A DNA stretch of 64,000 nucleotides from Halomonas sp. Y3 (GCF_024137965.1 NZ_CP099975.1:1054001-1118000); one strand, 5' to 3'; positions 52,852 through 61,342 are shown, counted from the first letter of the stretch. Numbers and translations: made by a program. The notes: generated by a model not told the origin, from the sequence alone.

Positions 52852-54189
52852 ATGACTCGCACCATGATTCGCACGGACAAGTGGCCACTACACGCCACGA
52901 CGCAGCAGCGACATCTGATGCGCTTGACGCTGGCGGAGTACCGTCAGTTCTGCCGTGCGTTGTCGGTGGTGATCCTGGCCAACTGGCCATCGCTGCAGCA
53001 GGCCCCGAGCGTTGCCGCTGCCGTCGAGCGGCTGATGCACCCGATCAAGAAGAACCCCTCGCCTCGCCACCACTACTTCGCCAAGCGTTTCTACAAGTTC
53101 CCGTCCTACCTGCGCCGAGCCGCCATCGAGTTCGTCAAGGGTCAGGTATCGAGCTACCTGACCCGCTATCGGGCCTGGCAGGCGGGAGATCGCCAGCGGA
53201 AACAGGCCAAGTCGCCGCACTTCAACCCCGTCGCCGGCTGCTATCCGGTGATGTATCGCGGGCAGCTGGTCAAGTTCGACGCTGAGTTCACCACCGCCAG
53301 CCTGAAGCTGTGGGATGGCAAGGAGTGGTTGTGGCATGACGTGGCGATCAAGGCGGTGCGTCAGCGCCATCGTCTTGGCACGGTGAAGTCGCCCACCCTG
53401 GTGCTCAACCGGCACTGCCACCTGGCGGTGCCAGTAGAAATCACGCCAGGCAGTCTCCCCGATCAACAGCGCGTCTGCGCCGTGGACGTGGGGATCAATA
53501 CGCTGGCCACGGCCAGCATCGTGACACCGGACGGCACTGTCGCGGCGCGTGGATTCTTCCACCCCGCCGCGGACATAGACCGTCGTGACAAGCGCGCCAC
53601 GCTGATTCGCCGCAAGGCGCGCAAGACCGCCAAGCTCTCGAAAGGGTTCGGGCGGACGTGGTATCGCAAGGCCCAGCACATCAACAAGGACATCGCCCAG
53701 CAGACCTCCCGTCGACTGGTCGACTTCGCGCTGGCACAGGGCGCCAATGTGATCGTGCTGGAGGACTTGAAAGGCTGGCGACCCAGGGCGGGCAGAAAGC
53801 GGTCGGGGCTGCGCCAGCGCTTCCATCAGTGGCTGCATCGCCGGCTGGCCACGCTGATCGAGCAGAAGATGGCCGAGGCCGGTGGTCGGGTTGTCTACGT
53901 CTATGCCCGGGGCACTTCTTCCTGGGCGTTCGACGGCTCGGGCCGCGTCAAGCGGGACAAGGTGCAATACGAACTAGCCACCTTCCCGAGTGGCAAGCAG
54001 TACAACGCCGACCTCAACGCCAGCTACAACATCGGTGCCCGCTATTGGGCTTGGAAATACAAGCTGACCCACCGCAAGGATGGGCAGTTGTCAGCGGGCA
54101 GAAGCTCCCCTGGCAAACCGAGAACACCGGTCACGCTCTCAACGCTTTGGCGGCGAGAGCCTGAAGCCCCGCATCGATGCGTCGCATGA
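52852..54189 (+). CDS. tnpB: TnpB RNA-guided nuclease, zinc-finger residues lost
   Basis: 445 aa. RuvC-like catalytic residues are kept: Asp in VCAVDVGINTLATASIV, Glu in VIVLEDLKGW and Asp in QYNADLNASYNIGARYW. The zinc-finger insertion that normally carries two CxxC motifs reads GTSSWAFDGSGRVKRDK and LATFPSGKQ, with no Cys at all. The C-terminal end (beyond TLSTLWRREP) overlaps the right-end hairpin that also encodes the guide-RNA scaffold. TnpB cuts DNA next to the target-adjacent motif with the omegaRNA made from this 3' region. Activity without the zinc finger is uncertain but known in some lineages. Confidence 0.9.
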   Translation: MTRTMIRTDKWPLHATTQQRHLMRLTLAEYRQFCRALSVVILANWPSLQQAPSVAAAVERLMHPIKKNPSPRHHYFAKRFYKFPSYLRRAAIEFVKGQVSSYLTRYRAWQAGDRQRKQAKSPHFNPVAGCYPVMYRGQLVKFDAEFTTASLKLWDGKEWLWHDVAIKAVRQRHRLGTVKSPTLVLNRHCHLAVPVEITPGSLPDQQRVCAVDVGINTLATASIVTPDGTVAARGFFHPAADIDRRDKRATLIRRKARKTAKLSKGFGRTWYRKAQHINKDIAQQTSRRLVDFALAQGANVIVLEDLKGWRPRAGRKRSGLRQRFHQWLHRRLATLIEQKMAEAGGRVVYVYARGTSSWAFDGSGRVKRDKVQYELATFPSGKQYNADLNASYNIGARYWAWKYKLTHRKDGQLSAGRSSPGKPRTPVTLSTLWRREPEAPHRCVA

Positions 54190-54222
54190 TGCGTGGGAGT
54201 GTTCACGAGCTGAACCCACAAG
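54090..54222 (+). ncRNA. Predicted omegaRNA (right-end RNA) with its guide
   Basis: In TnpB systems the guide RNA spans the gene's 3' end and the right end, and the guide is the ~16 nt just outside. Here the scaffold would end at GTTCAC (54201-54206) and the guide would be GAGCTGAACCCACAAG (54207-54222). The hairpin at 54170-54193 is the last scaffold stem. The 5' border is not defined by sequence. Confidence 0.5.
54170..54193 (+). repeat. Right-end hairpin of the TnpB element
   Basis: CGCATC-G-ATGCG-T-CGCAT-GATGCG: outer stem as in the left end plus inner ATGCG/CGCAT. It includes the tnpB stop codon. Confidence 0.8.
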
Positions 54223-54238
54223 AATCCAAGGATTTACC

Positions 54239-55276
54239 ATGTTGTTGAGTCGCAGCACGATATCAGGACTGGCGCTTCTGGCGATGGCCGGTGCTCCCGC
54301 CCTTGCTCATGCTGAGCCCGACGAGTGGGGGGATCATCGTCTGGTACCGAGGATCGAGGGGAGCGAGCTGCTCTCCTATGAGTTCGCCGAGTTCGAGCGT
54401 GTCGAGCTGACCTTCGGGCCTCGTGAAGACGGCGAGTATCCGGAGGCGCGGGCGCTGGAAGGCGAGCATACCCAGCTGCTCTACCTGCTGCGTAGACCGG
54501 AGGTGAGCCCACTGCAGGTCAAGCGCGCCTACCGCCAGGGGCTGGAGGACGCCGGCTTCGAGATCGAGTTTGCCGGCAGCGGCCGCGACGAGCTCGGTCG
54601 CCGCTTTCATCGCTTCGATACCTTCGACCGCAGCCGGCCCAGCGGGACCAGCGTGCACGATTATGGCTGGTCGAGCAGTGAAAGTGACAGGCACTTCCTG
54701 GCCGCTCGCCATGCCGAGGAAGAGGTCTTCGTGAATGCCTATATCCACGAGAATCGGCGCGATGGGGGCGAGCCCGTGCTGCGCGTTGACGTGGTGGAGA
54801 AGCCCGAGGAAGCCCCCACTTTGGGTGTCGTGGCCCCTGAGCCAGGAGAGCTGCCGCAGGAGCGTGATGAGATAGTGGCCGCGCACGACGCTGAAGAGCT
54901 GAGTGCTGCCGAGATAGAGGAGGGCATCGTTGCGGAAGGCAGAGTCGCGGTGCGCGATACCCTCTTCGAGTTCGACAGCGCCGAGATCATCGACGAATCC
55001 GCCGATGCCCTGGCCACCATCGCCGAGGTGCTGGATGAGAATCGCGACCTGGAGCTGCTGATCGTCGGTCACACCGACAACGTGGGCGATTTCGAGTACA
55101 ACCTCAACCTCTCCATGGAGCGTGCCCAGGCGGTATCCGACTGGCTCGAGGAACGCCACGACCTGGACGGCGAGCGCCTGCAGGCCGCCGGTGCGGGCAT
55201 GATGGCGCCGGTGGCCACCAACCGTGACGAGGAAGGCCGCGAGCAGAATCGGCGGGTCGAGCTGGTGGAGCTGTGA
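54239..55276 (+). CDS. OmpA-family outer-membrane/periplasmic protein
   Basis: 345 aa from ATG 54239, preceded by CAAGGA. Signal peptide (STISGLALLAMAGAPALAHA), an acidic central region, then a C-terminal OmpA-like peptidoglycan-binding domain: RDTLFEFDSAEIIDESADAL, LLIVGHTDNVGDFEYNLNLS and the closing NRRVEL. The N-terminal ~200 residues resemble the DUF4892 group rather than a beta-barrel, so it is probably a soluble periplasmic or lipoprotein-like wall anchor. The TnpB element ends 32 bp upstream and may have displaced its promoter. Confidence 0.9.
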   Translation: MLLSRSTISGLALLAMAGAPALAHAEPDEWGDHRLVPRIEGSELLSYEFAEFERVELTFGPREDGEYPEARALEGEHTQLLYLLRRPEVSPLQVKRAYRQGLEDAGFEIEFAGSGRDELGRRFHRFDTFDRSRPSGTSVHDYGWSSSESDRHFLAARHAEEEVFVNAYIHENRRDGGEPVLRVDVVEKPEEAPTLGVVAPEPGELPQERDEIVAAHDAEELSAAEIEEGIVAEGRVAVRDTLFEFDSAEIIDESADALATIAEVLDENRDLELLIVGHTDNVGDFEYNLNLSMERAQAVSDWLEERHDLDGERLQAAGAGMMAPVATNRDEEGREQNRRVELVEL

Positions 55277-55321
55277 GCCAACCGGCCCTGCCGTGATGGC
55301 CTCGGGCCCCGGCTGGCAACC

Positions 55322-56020
55322 TCACGAGACATCCCACCCCGCGGCCCATACCGAGGGCTCCAGGCTGAGCCGGCCCACCACCTTCTCCACCAGGGAGTCG
55401 TTGCGGCCGCTGGACATAAGCCGGGCGCTGACCACCACCGCCTGGCGCTCCTCCAGGTTCTCGCTCTCCAGGCGCTGCAGCTGCATGGCGTCGCCGAGCA
55501 GGCCCTGCAGCATCAGGGCGCGGATATGCGCCTCTTCGCTCTCCCGGCAGGTCACGCTGATCTCATAGGTCCAGTCCACCTCGTCCGGGCTTGCCTCCAG
55601 CGGCTGGCGGTTGATCAGCACCGACAGCGGCCGCAGCAGGATATTCACGCCGAGAATGCACAGCGTGACCATGATGGCGGCGGCATAGAAGTCGGCGCCG
55701 GCCAGCACGCCGATGGCGGCGGAGCACCAGAGGGTGGCGGCGGTATTGAGGCCGCGAATGTTGGCGCCCTCCTTCATGATCACCCCGGCGCCCAGAAAGC
55801 CGATGCCCGAGACCACCTGAGCCGCCATGCGGGTGGGGCTGATCTCGTCGGCCACCATCATCGACATCAGGGTGAAGCTGGCTGCCCCCAGCGAGACCAG
55901 GGCGTTGGTGCGCAGGCCCGCCATGCGCTGGCGCCACTGGCGCTCTATGCCCACCAGGGCGCCCAGCACGGCGGCCAGGGCCAGCGGTAGCATCAGCTGA
56001 AGCTGCATCATCAGTGTCAT
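55322..56020 (-). CDS. MgtC/SapB-family membrane protein
   Basis: 232 aa. Four or five N-terminal helices with the MgtC hallmark LGALVGIERQWRQRMAGLRT (conserved Glu and Arg) and MTNALVSLGAASF-like block, then a C-terminal ACT-like cytoplasmic domain (ISVTCRESEEAHIRALML). MgtC relatives aid growth at low Mg2+ by acting on F-ATPase or K+ balance. It follows two mgtE genes on the same strand by 26 bp, forming a magnesium cluster. Confidence 0.93.
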   Translation of the reverse strand: MTLMMQLQLMLPLALAAVLGALVGIERQWRQRMAGLRTNALVSLGAASFTLMSMMVADEISPTRMAAQVVSGIGFLGAGVIMKEGANIRGLNTAATLWCSAAIGVLAGADFYAAAIMVTLCILGVNILLRPLSVLINRQPLEASPDEVDWTYEISVTCRESEEAHIRALMLQGLLGDAMQLQRLESENLEERQAVVVSARLMSSGRNDSLVEKVVGRLSLEPSVWAAGWDVS

Positions 56021-56046
56021 CTCGAACTCTCCTGTTCGGCCGGCCC

Positions 56047-57402
56047 TCAGGCCGGCAGACCCAGCATGGCCGTGGCCAGGGCAAAATAGAGCACCACGCC
56101 GACGATGTCGGCGAGGGAGGTCACCAGCGGGGCCGAGGCGGTGGCGGGGTCCAGGCCCAGCCGCTCGAGCCCGAGCGGCAGCAGCATGCCGATGAGGCTG
56201 CCCATCAGCACCACCAGCACCATGCTGATGGCCACCACGCTGGCGATCTCGGGCCCGGCGCGCAGGGTGCCGATCCCCAGGATGCAGAGCGCCATGGTGA
56301 GGCCCAGCGCCAGGGCCACGGCGACCTCGCGGCCCAGCAGTCGGGCCCAGTCGCTTCGGCGCACCTCACCGGTGGCCATGCCGCGGACCATCAGGGTGGC
56401 GGCCTGGGCGCCGGCGTTGCCGCTGCTGTCCACCAGCAGGGGCAGGAAGAAGACCAGGGCGATATAGGCCTCGATGGTGGCCTCGAAGTGGGCGATACCG
56501 GCGCCGGCGAAGATGTTGGCGAACACCAGCAGCACCAGCCAGCCCACCCGCTTGCGGTAGAGCTCGAAGGGCCTGGCCGTGCGCACCGAGCCCTCCAGCC
56601 TGGCGATGGACATGCCCTTGTGCATGTCCTCGGTGGCCTCCTCCTCGGCCACGGTCATGGCGTCGTCGTAGGTGACGATACCCACCAGGCGCCCGTCTGC
56701 CTCCACCACCGGCAGGGCCAGCAGGTCGTAGCGCGAGATCATCTCCGCCACGCCTTCCTGGGGCGCGGCGACCTCCAACGTCAGGACGTCGCGGGTCAGG
56801 TAGCCGGCGAGGGGGGCGCTTGGCCTGGCGAGGATCAGCTTGCGCAGGGAGATGGTGCCGACCAGCTGCCCCGACTCGTCGAGGGCATAGACCTGGTAGA
56901 TGGTCTCGGCCTCATCGGAGTGCTGCTGCAGCACCTCCAGCACCTCCTGAACGGTGGCGGTCTCGGGCACCGCGACGCACTGAGGCGTCATCAGCGCGCC
57001 TGCGGTGCCCTCCGGGTAGCTCGCCAGGCGCTCGAGCTCGCGCTGCTCTTCCGCCGTCAGGTAGCGCAGCAGGCCCTGGCGACGCCCCGCCTCGACCTGC
57101 CTGAAGAGATCGGCCCGGGCGCCCGGTGCGAGGCTCTCCAGCAGGTCGCCGAGCTCCTCCTCGGTCATCAGCTCGGCGAGGCGTCGCTGGCGCTCCGGCG
57201 GCAGCTCGGTAAAGGTGGCCGCCCGGGCCGCGGCGCCGAGAAAGCTCAGCAGCGCCAGGGCGGCATAGGGCATCTCGTCGCGGCAGATCTCGGCCAGGTC
57301 GACGGGATGCAGCTGGCTCACGCAGGCGCGAATGGCCTCGGCATCGCTGGCCCGCATGGCCTGCTGGAGCCGCTCCTGAGGGCTTGCCTTGTGCGCTGTC
57401 AT
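56047..57402 (-). CDS. mgtE: Magnesium transporter MgtE (second copy)
   Basis: 451 aa. N-terminal superhelical domain (MgtE_N, residues 10-125), a CBS pair (ALMTPQCVAVPETATVQEVL and GYLTRDVLTLEVAAPQEGV), the plug helix region, and five C-terminal helices with LPLLVDSSGNAGAQAATLMV, the Mg2+-selectivity segment. It forms a homodimeric Mg2+ channel gated by cytoplasmic Mg2+. About half identical by eye to the next mgtE; the two begin in tandem 8 bp apart. Confidence 0.95.
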   Translation of the reverse strand: MTAHKASPQERLQQAMRASDAEAIRACVSQLHPVDLAEICRDEMPYAALALLSFLGAAARAATFTELPPERQRRLAELMTEEELGDLLESLAPGARADLFRQVEAGRRQGLLRYLTAEEQRELERLASYPEGTAGALMTPQCVAVPETATVQEVLEVLQQHSDEAETIYQVYALDESGQLVGTISLRKLILARPSAPLAGYLTRDVLTLEVAAPQEGVAEMISRYDLLALPVVEADGRLVGIVTYDDAMTVAEEEATEDMHKGMSIARLEGSVRTARPFELYRKRVGWLVLLVFANIFAGAGIAHFEATIEAYIALVFFLPLLVDSSGNAGAQAATLMVRGMATGEVRRSDWARLLGREVAVALALGLTMALCILGIGTLRAGPEIASVVAISMVLVVLMGSLIGMLLPLGLERLGLDPATASAPLVTSLADIVGVVLYFALATAMLGLPA

Positions 57403-57409
57403 GACGGCC

Positions 57410-58759
57410 TCAGCCCGGCAGGCCCAGCACCGCGGTAGCGATGGCGAAGTAGATCAGCACGCCCACGCCGTCGGCGATGGAGGTCACCAGCGGGGCGGAG
57501 GCGGTGGCCGGGTCGAAGCGCAGGCGCTGCAGCAGGAAGGGCAGCAGCATGCCGATCAGGCTGCCCATGATCACGATCAGCACCATGCTCATGGCCACCA
57601 CCATGGCGATCTCGGTGCCGGCGCGGAAGATCCCCACCACGGAAACGGCCAGCGCCATGGTCAGGCCGAGGCCGATGGCGACCGCTACCTCGCGGCCCAG
57701 CAGCTTGGCCCAGTCTCGGGTTCGCACGTCGCCGGTGGCCATGCCGCGTACCATCAGGGTCGCCGCCTGGGAGCCGGCGTTGCCGCCGCTGTCCACCAGC
57801 AGGGGCAGGAAGAAGACCAGGGCGATATAGGCCTCGATGGTCTCCTCGAAGTAGGCGATGCCGGCGCCGGAGAAGATGTTGGCGAAGACCAGCAGCACCA
57901 GCCAGACGATGCGCTTGCGGTAGAGATCGAACAGGCTGGCGTTGCGCAGGCTGCCCTCGATCTTGCCCACCGAGACACCCTTGTGCATGTCCTCGGTGGC
58001 CTCCTCCTCGGCCACGTCCATGGCGTCGTCATAGGTCACGATGCCCACCAGGCGGTCGCCGCCGTTGGTCACCGGCAGGGCCATCAGGTCATAGCGCGAG
58101 ATCAGCTTGGCCACCTCTTCCTGAGGGGTCTCCACCTTGGCCACCACCAGCTCCTCGGTCATCAGGCTCGCCAGGGTGTCCTTGGGGTTGGCCAGGATCA
58201 TCTCGCGCAGCGACAGGGTGCCCTGCAGGCGGCCCTCGTCGTCCACGCAGTAGATCTGGTAGATGGTCTCGGCGTTGGGGCCGGTGCGGCGCACCTTCTC
58301 CAGCGCCGTCGCCACGTCCGCCTCGGCGGGCACGGCCACGTACTCGGAGGTCATCAGGGCCCCGGCGGTGCCTTCCTCGTAGCTGGCCAGCTTGCGGATG
58401 TCCTCGCGCTCGGCGTGGGCCAGGCGGCGCAGCAGGCCCTGCTGGCGGCCTTCATCGAGCATGTTGAAGAGGTCGGCACGCTCGTCGGCATTCATGAAGT
58501 GCATCAGCTCGGCGAGGGTGGCGTCCTCCATCTCGGCGGCAAGCGCACTCTGGGTCTCCTCCTCCAGGTAGCCGAAGGCGCTGGCCCGCTGCTCCATGGG
58601 CAGGTAGTCCAGCAGGGAGACGGTGGTGTCCTCCTGCTCGTGCTGGATGAACTCGGCCAGGTCGGCGAGCTGCATCTCGGCGACCAGGTGGCGGATGGCG
58701 TCGGTGTCCTGACGCTGAAGGGCGCTGCGCAGGGAGGCAGCGAGAACGGCATAGCTCAT
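57410..58759 (-). CDS. mgtE: Magnesium transporter MgtE (first copy, with leader)
   Basis: 449 aa from ATG 58759. Same domain order as the downstream copy: MgtE_N (ADLAEFIQHEQEDTTVSLLD), CBS pair (TSEYVAVPAEADVATALEKV, SLMTEELVVAKVETPQEEVA), and helices with LPLLVDSGGNAGSQAATLMV. The ATG is preceded by AAGGAG, which is buried in the stem of the hairpin at 58765-58802. Upstream in-frame codons read through that hairpin and are excluded. It is the first gene of the Mg cluster, whose control region includes a 32-codon leader ORF. Confidence 0.96.
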   Translation of the reverse strand: MSYAVLAASLRSALQRQDTDAIRHLVAEMQLADLAEFIQHEQEDTTVSLLDYLPMEQRASAFGYLEEETQSALAAEMEDATLAELMHFMNADERADLFNMLDEGRQQGLLRRLAHAEREDIRKLASYEEGTAGALMTSEYVAVPAEADVATALEKVRRTGPNAETIYQIYCVDDEGRLQGTLSLREMILANPKDTLASLMTEELVVAKVETPQEEVAKLISRYDLMALPVTNGGDRLVGIVTYDDAMDVAEEEATEDMHKGVSVGKIEGSLRNASLFDLYRKRIVWLVLLVFANIFSGAGIAYFEETIEAYIALVFFLPLLVDSGGNAGSQAATLMVRGMATGDVRTRDWAKLLGREVAVAIGLGLTMALAVSVVGIFRAGTEIAMVVAMSMVLIVIMGSLIGMLLPFLLQRLRFDPATASAPLVTSIADGVGVLIYFAIATAVLGLPG

Positions 58760-58764
58760 GGTAT

Positions 58765-58802
58765 GGCTCCTTGGCGCGCGTCGCTGTGGGCGCGCAGGAG
58801 CC
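58765..58802 (-). promoter_or_regulatory. Hairpin sequestering the mgtE Shine-Dalgarno
   Basis: On the minus strand GGCTCCT and AGGAGCC (outer arms, 58802-58796 and 58771-58765) and GCGCGC/GCGCGC (58795-58790 and 58779-58774) pair around a 10-nt loop, with only TG bulged on one side. The mgtE ribosome site AAGGAG (58772-58767) is inside the 3' arm. It ends 6 nt upstream of the ATG. This is the layout of a translational off-switch. Confidence 0.7.
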
Positions 58803-58807
58803 ACGGC

Positions 58808-58906
58808 CTAGCGGATAGGCAGGGGCAGGCTCCGGCGCACCACGACGTTCGACGCGGCGCGTTCGATCAGATTATCGGTCGTGTAGTGGCGACTCGGAGG
58901 TTCCAT
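58808..58906 (-). CDS. Leader peptide ORF upstream of mgtE (32 aa)
   Basis: ATG 58906 to TAG 58808, with GAGGAA at ribosome-site spacing. The peptide starts MEPPSRHYTTDNLIERAASN and ends SLPLPIR. N-terminal acidic-then-proline residues and a Pro-rich end recall MgtL-type leaders, in which ribosome pausing or loss under Mg2+ limitation controls the downstream transporter. The stop lies 5 nt before the hairpin that hides the mgtE ribosome site, so translation of the leader would affect its folding. Confidence 0.55.
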   Translation of the reverse strand: MEPPSRHYTTDNLIERAASNVVVRRSLPLPIR

Positions 58907-59052
58907 TGATTCCTCAAAGGGGTTTCGCTGCCATGCAGCAGCAGGGCGCATATTAGCGGGCGACTTGACCCAGGTAAAGTTTCATGGAGAGCCCTGGCGC
59001 GACGGCATCGTCGGTGAGTGCCTGCGCGCTTGTCGATCGACCCGCCCAGCAT

Positions 59053-60744
59053 TCACGGCGCCTCTGGGAAGAGATCCACCGCCACCGGGTCATGGTCCGA
59101 GGAGCGGAAGGCGTCGGGCCGGATGAGCCCTGCGGCGCTCTCCGGGCCGTCGTAGCCGAGGAAGGGGGGCTCGTCGGCGTTGATGGGCCAGGGGTGCACC
59201 GCCGCCACGGCCGCGGCCAGTTCGGGGCTCGCCAGGGCGTGGTCCAGGTAGCCCGATTCGCCGCGGAAGACGTAGGTGTAGCGCTGCTCCGGCGGCAGCT
59301 CCCGGGCGATCAGGTCGACCAGGCCGGTATCGGTCAGGGTGCGGATCGGGTCCTCGGCGCCATAGGCGTTGAGGTCGCCGACCAGCAGCAGCTTCTCGCT
59401 TCCCTTGGTGGCGAGCCGCTCGAGGAAGGCCGCCATGGCTTGCGCCTGGGCCACCCGGCGCTCGTTCCAGCAGCCCTGGCCGCGGTCGATATCGCCCCGG
59501 GCGGGGCAGCCGGTCTTGGACTTGAAGTGGGCGGTCACCACGCCGAAGGGCTCTCCGCCCTCCTGGCCGCGGAAGAAGGCCGCCAGCGGCGGGCGATGGT
59601 GCACCGGGTCATTGTCGGCATGGAGCTCGCTGATGGCCTCTACCCGGTCCGGCCGATAGATGAGGGCGAGCTTGATGGCATCGGAGCCGCGGTCGGCGCT
59701 GCCGCCCACCGCCCGGTAGCTCACGCCGGTGCGCAGGCTCAGCTGCTCGACCAGGTCGGCCAGCGCCCCCGGAGTGTTCTGAACCTCCACCAGTGCCAGG
59801 ATATCGGCACTCAGCCCCGCCACCGCGGCGGCGAGCTTGGCCCGCTGGCGCTCCAGCTCCTCGGCGTTGGCCGCGCCGCGCTGGCCCAGGGTGGTGAAGT
59901 AGTTCTCGACGTTGAAGGCCGCCACCCGCAGCCGCTCTCCCGGCTCGTCCAGCGGCGCCGGGCGCGGGTTGGCATCCAAGAAGCGCGGTGTCTCGGTGGG
60001 GTGCAGGCGCCAGGCGTCGAAGGCGTGGGTCAGCACCCCGGTCAGCCCCGCGACCCGGCTGCCGACGCGTCGGGTGCCGTCGTCGTTCAGGTAGGGAATG
60101 GGGCTCGGGAAGGCACGGTAGCTGCCGTCGTCGAGCATCAAGACGGCGCGCTCCTGGTCATGGTCCGGCGCATTGGTAGGGCGGAAGAGCCGCTCATTGG
60201 CGAGCCTCAGGGAGCCATAGCGCCCCAGCTCGTAGTTGCCGGTAACGGTGAGGGGCTCAGGGAAGGCGACCAGCCGCCCCTCCAGCCGGGAGAGCGCCTC
60301 CTCGTCCAGGGGCCAGGCCAGCGCCTCGGGCTCCGGCAGTTGGTCGCGGGCGCAGATCTCGACGCGCTCGACCCGCTGCAGCTGAATCTGCCCGCGGTAT
60401 TCGCCGGTGCGGGCGTGGAGCTGGACGTGCTTGCCCGGCACGAGGCGTTCGGCGTCACGCTCGGTGGCCCCGGGCATGTAGACGAAGAGCCCCACCGGGC
60501 CCTGCTCGGTGGCCTGCTGCAGGTAGAAACCGTTGAGGCGGTCGCGGCCCAGGAAGGCGCCGGTCACCACGCCCTCGGCCACCACCGACTCGCCCTCGGG
60601 CAGGGCCTGGGTGTCGCCTATCCCCTTGATGGTGGCCAGGTCGGCGCTGGAGGTCTCGGGGCAGCTGGCCGCCGCCGGCGCGGCCGAAAGCATCAGGGCC
60701 AGCAGGCCGGAGAAGAGGGCGGTCAGGGCGGGGGACTTGGGCAT
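59053..60744 (-). CDS. Secreted ExeM/NucH-type endonuclease
   Basis: 563 aa. Signal peptide (LTALFSGLLALMLSAAPAAA); an OB-like domain (residues 30-190; SVVAEGVVTGAFLGRDRLNG); then an endonuclease/exonuclease/phosphatase domain with LRVAAFNVENYFTTL, ADILALVEVQNTPGALADL, HFKSKTGC, LLLVGDLNAYGAEDPI and a final SSDHDPVAVDLF. These are the metal and catalytic residues (N, E, H, D-x-N, D-H). Secreted DNase for phosphate or nucleotide scavenging or biofilm turnover. Typical ExeM is longer, with a C-terminal anchor that is absent here. Confidence 0.92.
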   Translation of the reverse strand: MPKSPALTALFSGLLALMLSAAPAAASCPETSSADLATIKGIGDTQALPEGESVVAEGVVTGAFLGRDRLNGFYLQQATEQGPVGLFVYMPGATERDAERLVPGKHVQLHARTGEYRGQIQLQRVERVEICARDQLPEPEALAWPLDEEALSRLEGRLVAFPEPLTVTGNYELGRYGSLRLANERLFRPTNAPDHDQERAVLMLDDGSYRAFPSPIPYLNDDGTRRVGSRVAGLTGVLTHAFDAWRLHPTETPRFLDANPRPAPLDEPGERLRVAAFNVENYFTTLGQRGAANAEELERQRAKLAAAVAGLSADILALVEVQNTPGALADLVEQLSLRTGVSYRAVGGSADRGSDAIKLALIYRPDRVEAISELHADNDPVHHRPPLAAFFRGQEGGEPFGVVTAHFKSKTGCPARGDIDRGQGCWNERRVAQAQAMAAFLERLATKGSEKLLLVGDLNAYGAEDPIRTLTDTGLVDLIARELPPEQRYTYVFRGESGYLDHALASPELAAAVAAVHPWPINADEPPFLGYDGPESAAGLIRPDAFRSSDHDPVAVDLFPEAP

Positions 60745-60943
60745 GAGATAACGCCAGCAGGGTGTTGAGGGGAGAAGAGTATGCCTCGCCGCGGCGCCAT
60801 GGGCACGCCGGTCGACACCGGCAGGGCGCTGTGCTGTCGGGTGGCTGCTGGAGTAGCACTGGGCAGTCTGCGTATCATGGGGCCGCGTTTGCCGGCATGC
60901 GCCGGCGCTGCCTCATGAACCCGAAAATACGCCGGGAGCCAAG

Positions 60944-61342
60944 GTGCAAGAGAGCCTGGGAGTCTTCAATCTGCTGCTGGTGGCCGTGGGCGGAGCCCTG
61001 GGCGGCATGGGCCGCCTGGCGGTCACCAACCTCTTCAGCCACTGGCTGGGGACGCGCTTTCCCTGGGGCACCCTGGCGGTCAATCTGAGCGGCGCCCTGG
61101 TGGCGGGCTGGTGGGCCGCACGGCTGGGGATTCCCACCACCCTGGATCTCTCCTCGGCCTGGCTGGCGCTGGTGGTGGGGCTGCTGGGCGGCTACACCAC
61201 CGTCTCCTCCTTCAGCCTGCAGACCCTGACCCTCTGGCAGAGCGGCCATCCGCGCCGCGCCGTGGCCAACGTGCTGGCCACCTGCCTGGCGGGCCTGGCC
61301 ATGGCGGCGCTCGGCTGGTGGCTGGCGGGAGGTGGCGCATGA
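60944..61342 (+). CDS. crcB: Fluoride channel CrcB/Fluc, first subunit
   Basis: 132 aa from GTG 60944 (GGGAGCC upstream). Four helices with the Fluc signature GGALGGMGRLAVTNLFSHWL, FPWGTLAVNLSGALVAGWW and GGYTTVSSFSLQTLTL (TTFSSF-type phenylalanine box). Exports F- by channel flow. It overlaps the second crcB by ATGA; two-gene crcB pairs form hetero-oligomers. No fluoride riboswitch is recognisable in the 199-bp 5' region, which holds nothing else I can support. Confidence 0.93.
   Translation: MQESLGVFNLLLVAVGGALGGMGRLAVTNLFSHWLGTRFPWGTLAVNLSGALVAGWWAARLGIPTTLDLSSAWLALVVGLLGGYTTVSSFSLQTLTLWQSGHPRRAVANVLATCLAGLAMAALGWWLAGGGA

Larger units (their letters stand above)
52727..54206 (+). mobile_element. 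TnpB-only IS200/IS605-type element (IS1341-like)
   Basis: The tnpB gene is bracketed by hairpins of one design at 52752-52775 and 54170-54193 (outer stem CGCATC/GATGCG, one bulged G, an inner stem). The right end closes with GGGAGTGTTCAC (54195-54206), the classical IS605-type terminus. No TnpA lies in the element, so it depends on TnpA in trans. The left boundary is a guess: TTGAG at 52727-52731 could be the target-adjacent motif. It ends 32 bp before the OmpA-like gene. Confidence 0.75.

Noticed and set aside
58867-59052. 61-aa minus-strand frame upstream of mgtE
   Set aside because: No ribosome site and an Arg-rich random-like translation. The 32-codon leader in another frame is better supported.
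56014-60768. Three long + strand frames of 474-594 codons
   Set aside because: They mirror the two mgtE genes and the secreted nuclease. They have Gly/His/Gln-rich low-complexity translations and no ribosome sites.
60745-60943. Possible fluoride riboswitch before crcB
   Set aside because: The conserved crcB RNA core (GATG...pseudoknot strands) could not be found on inspection.
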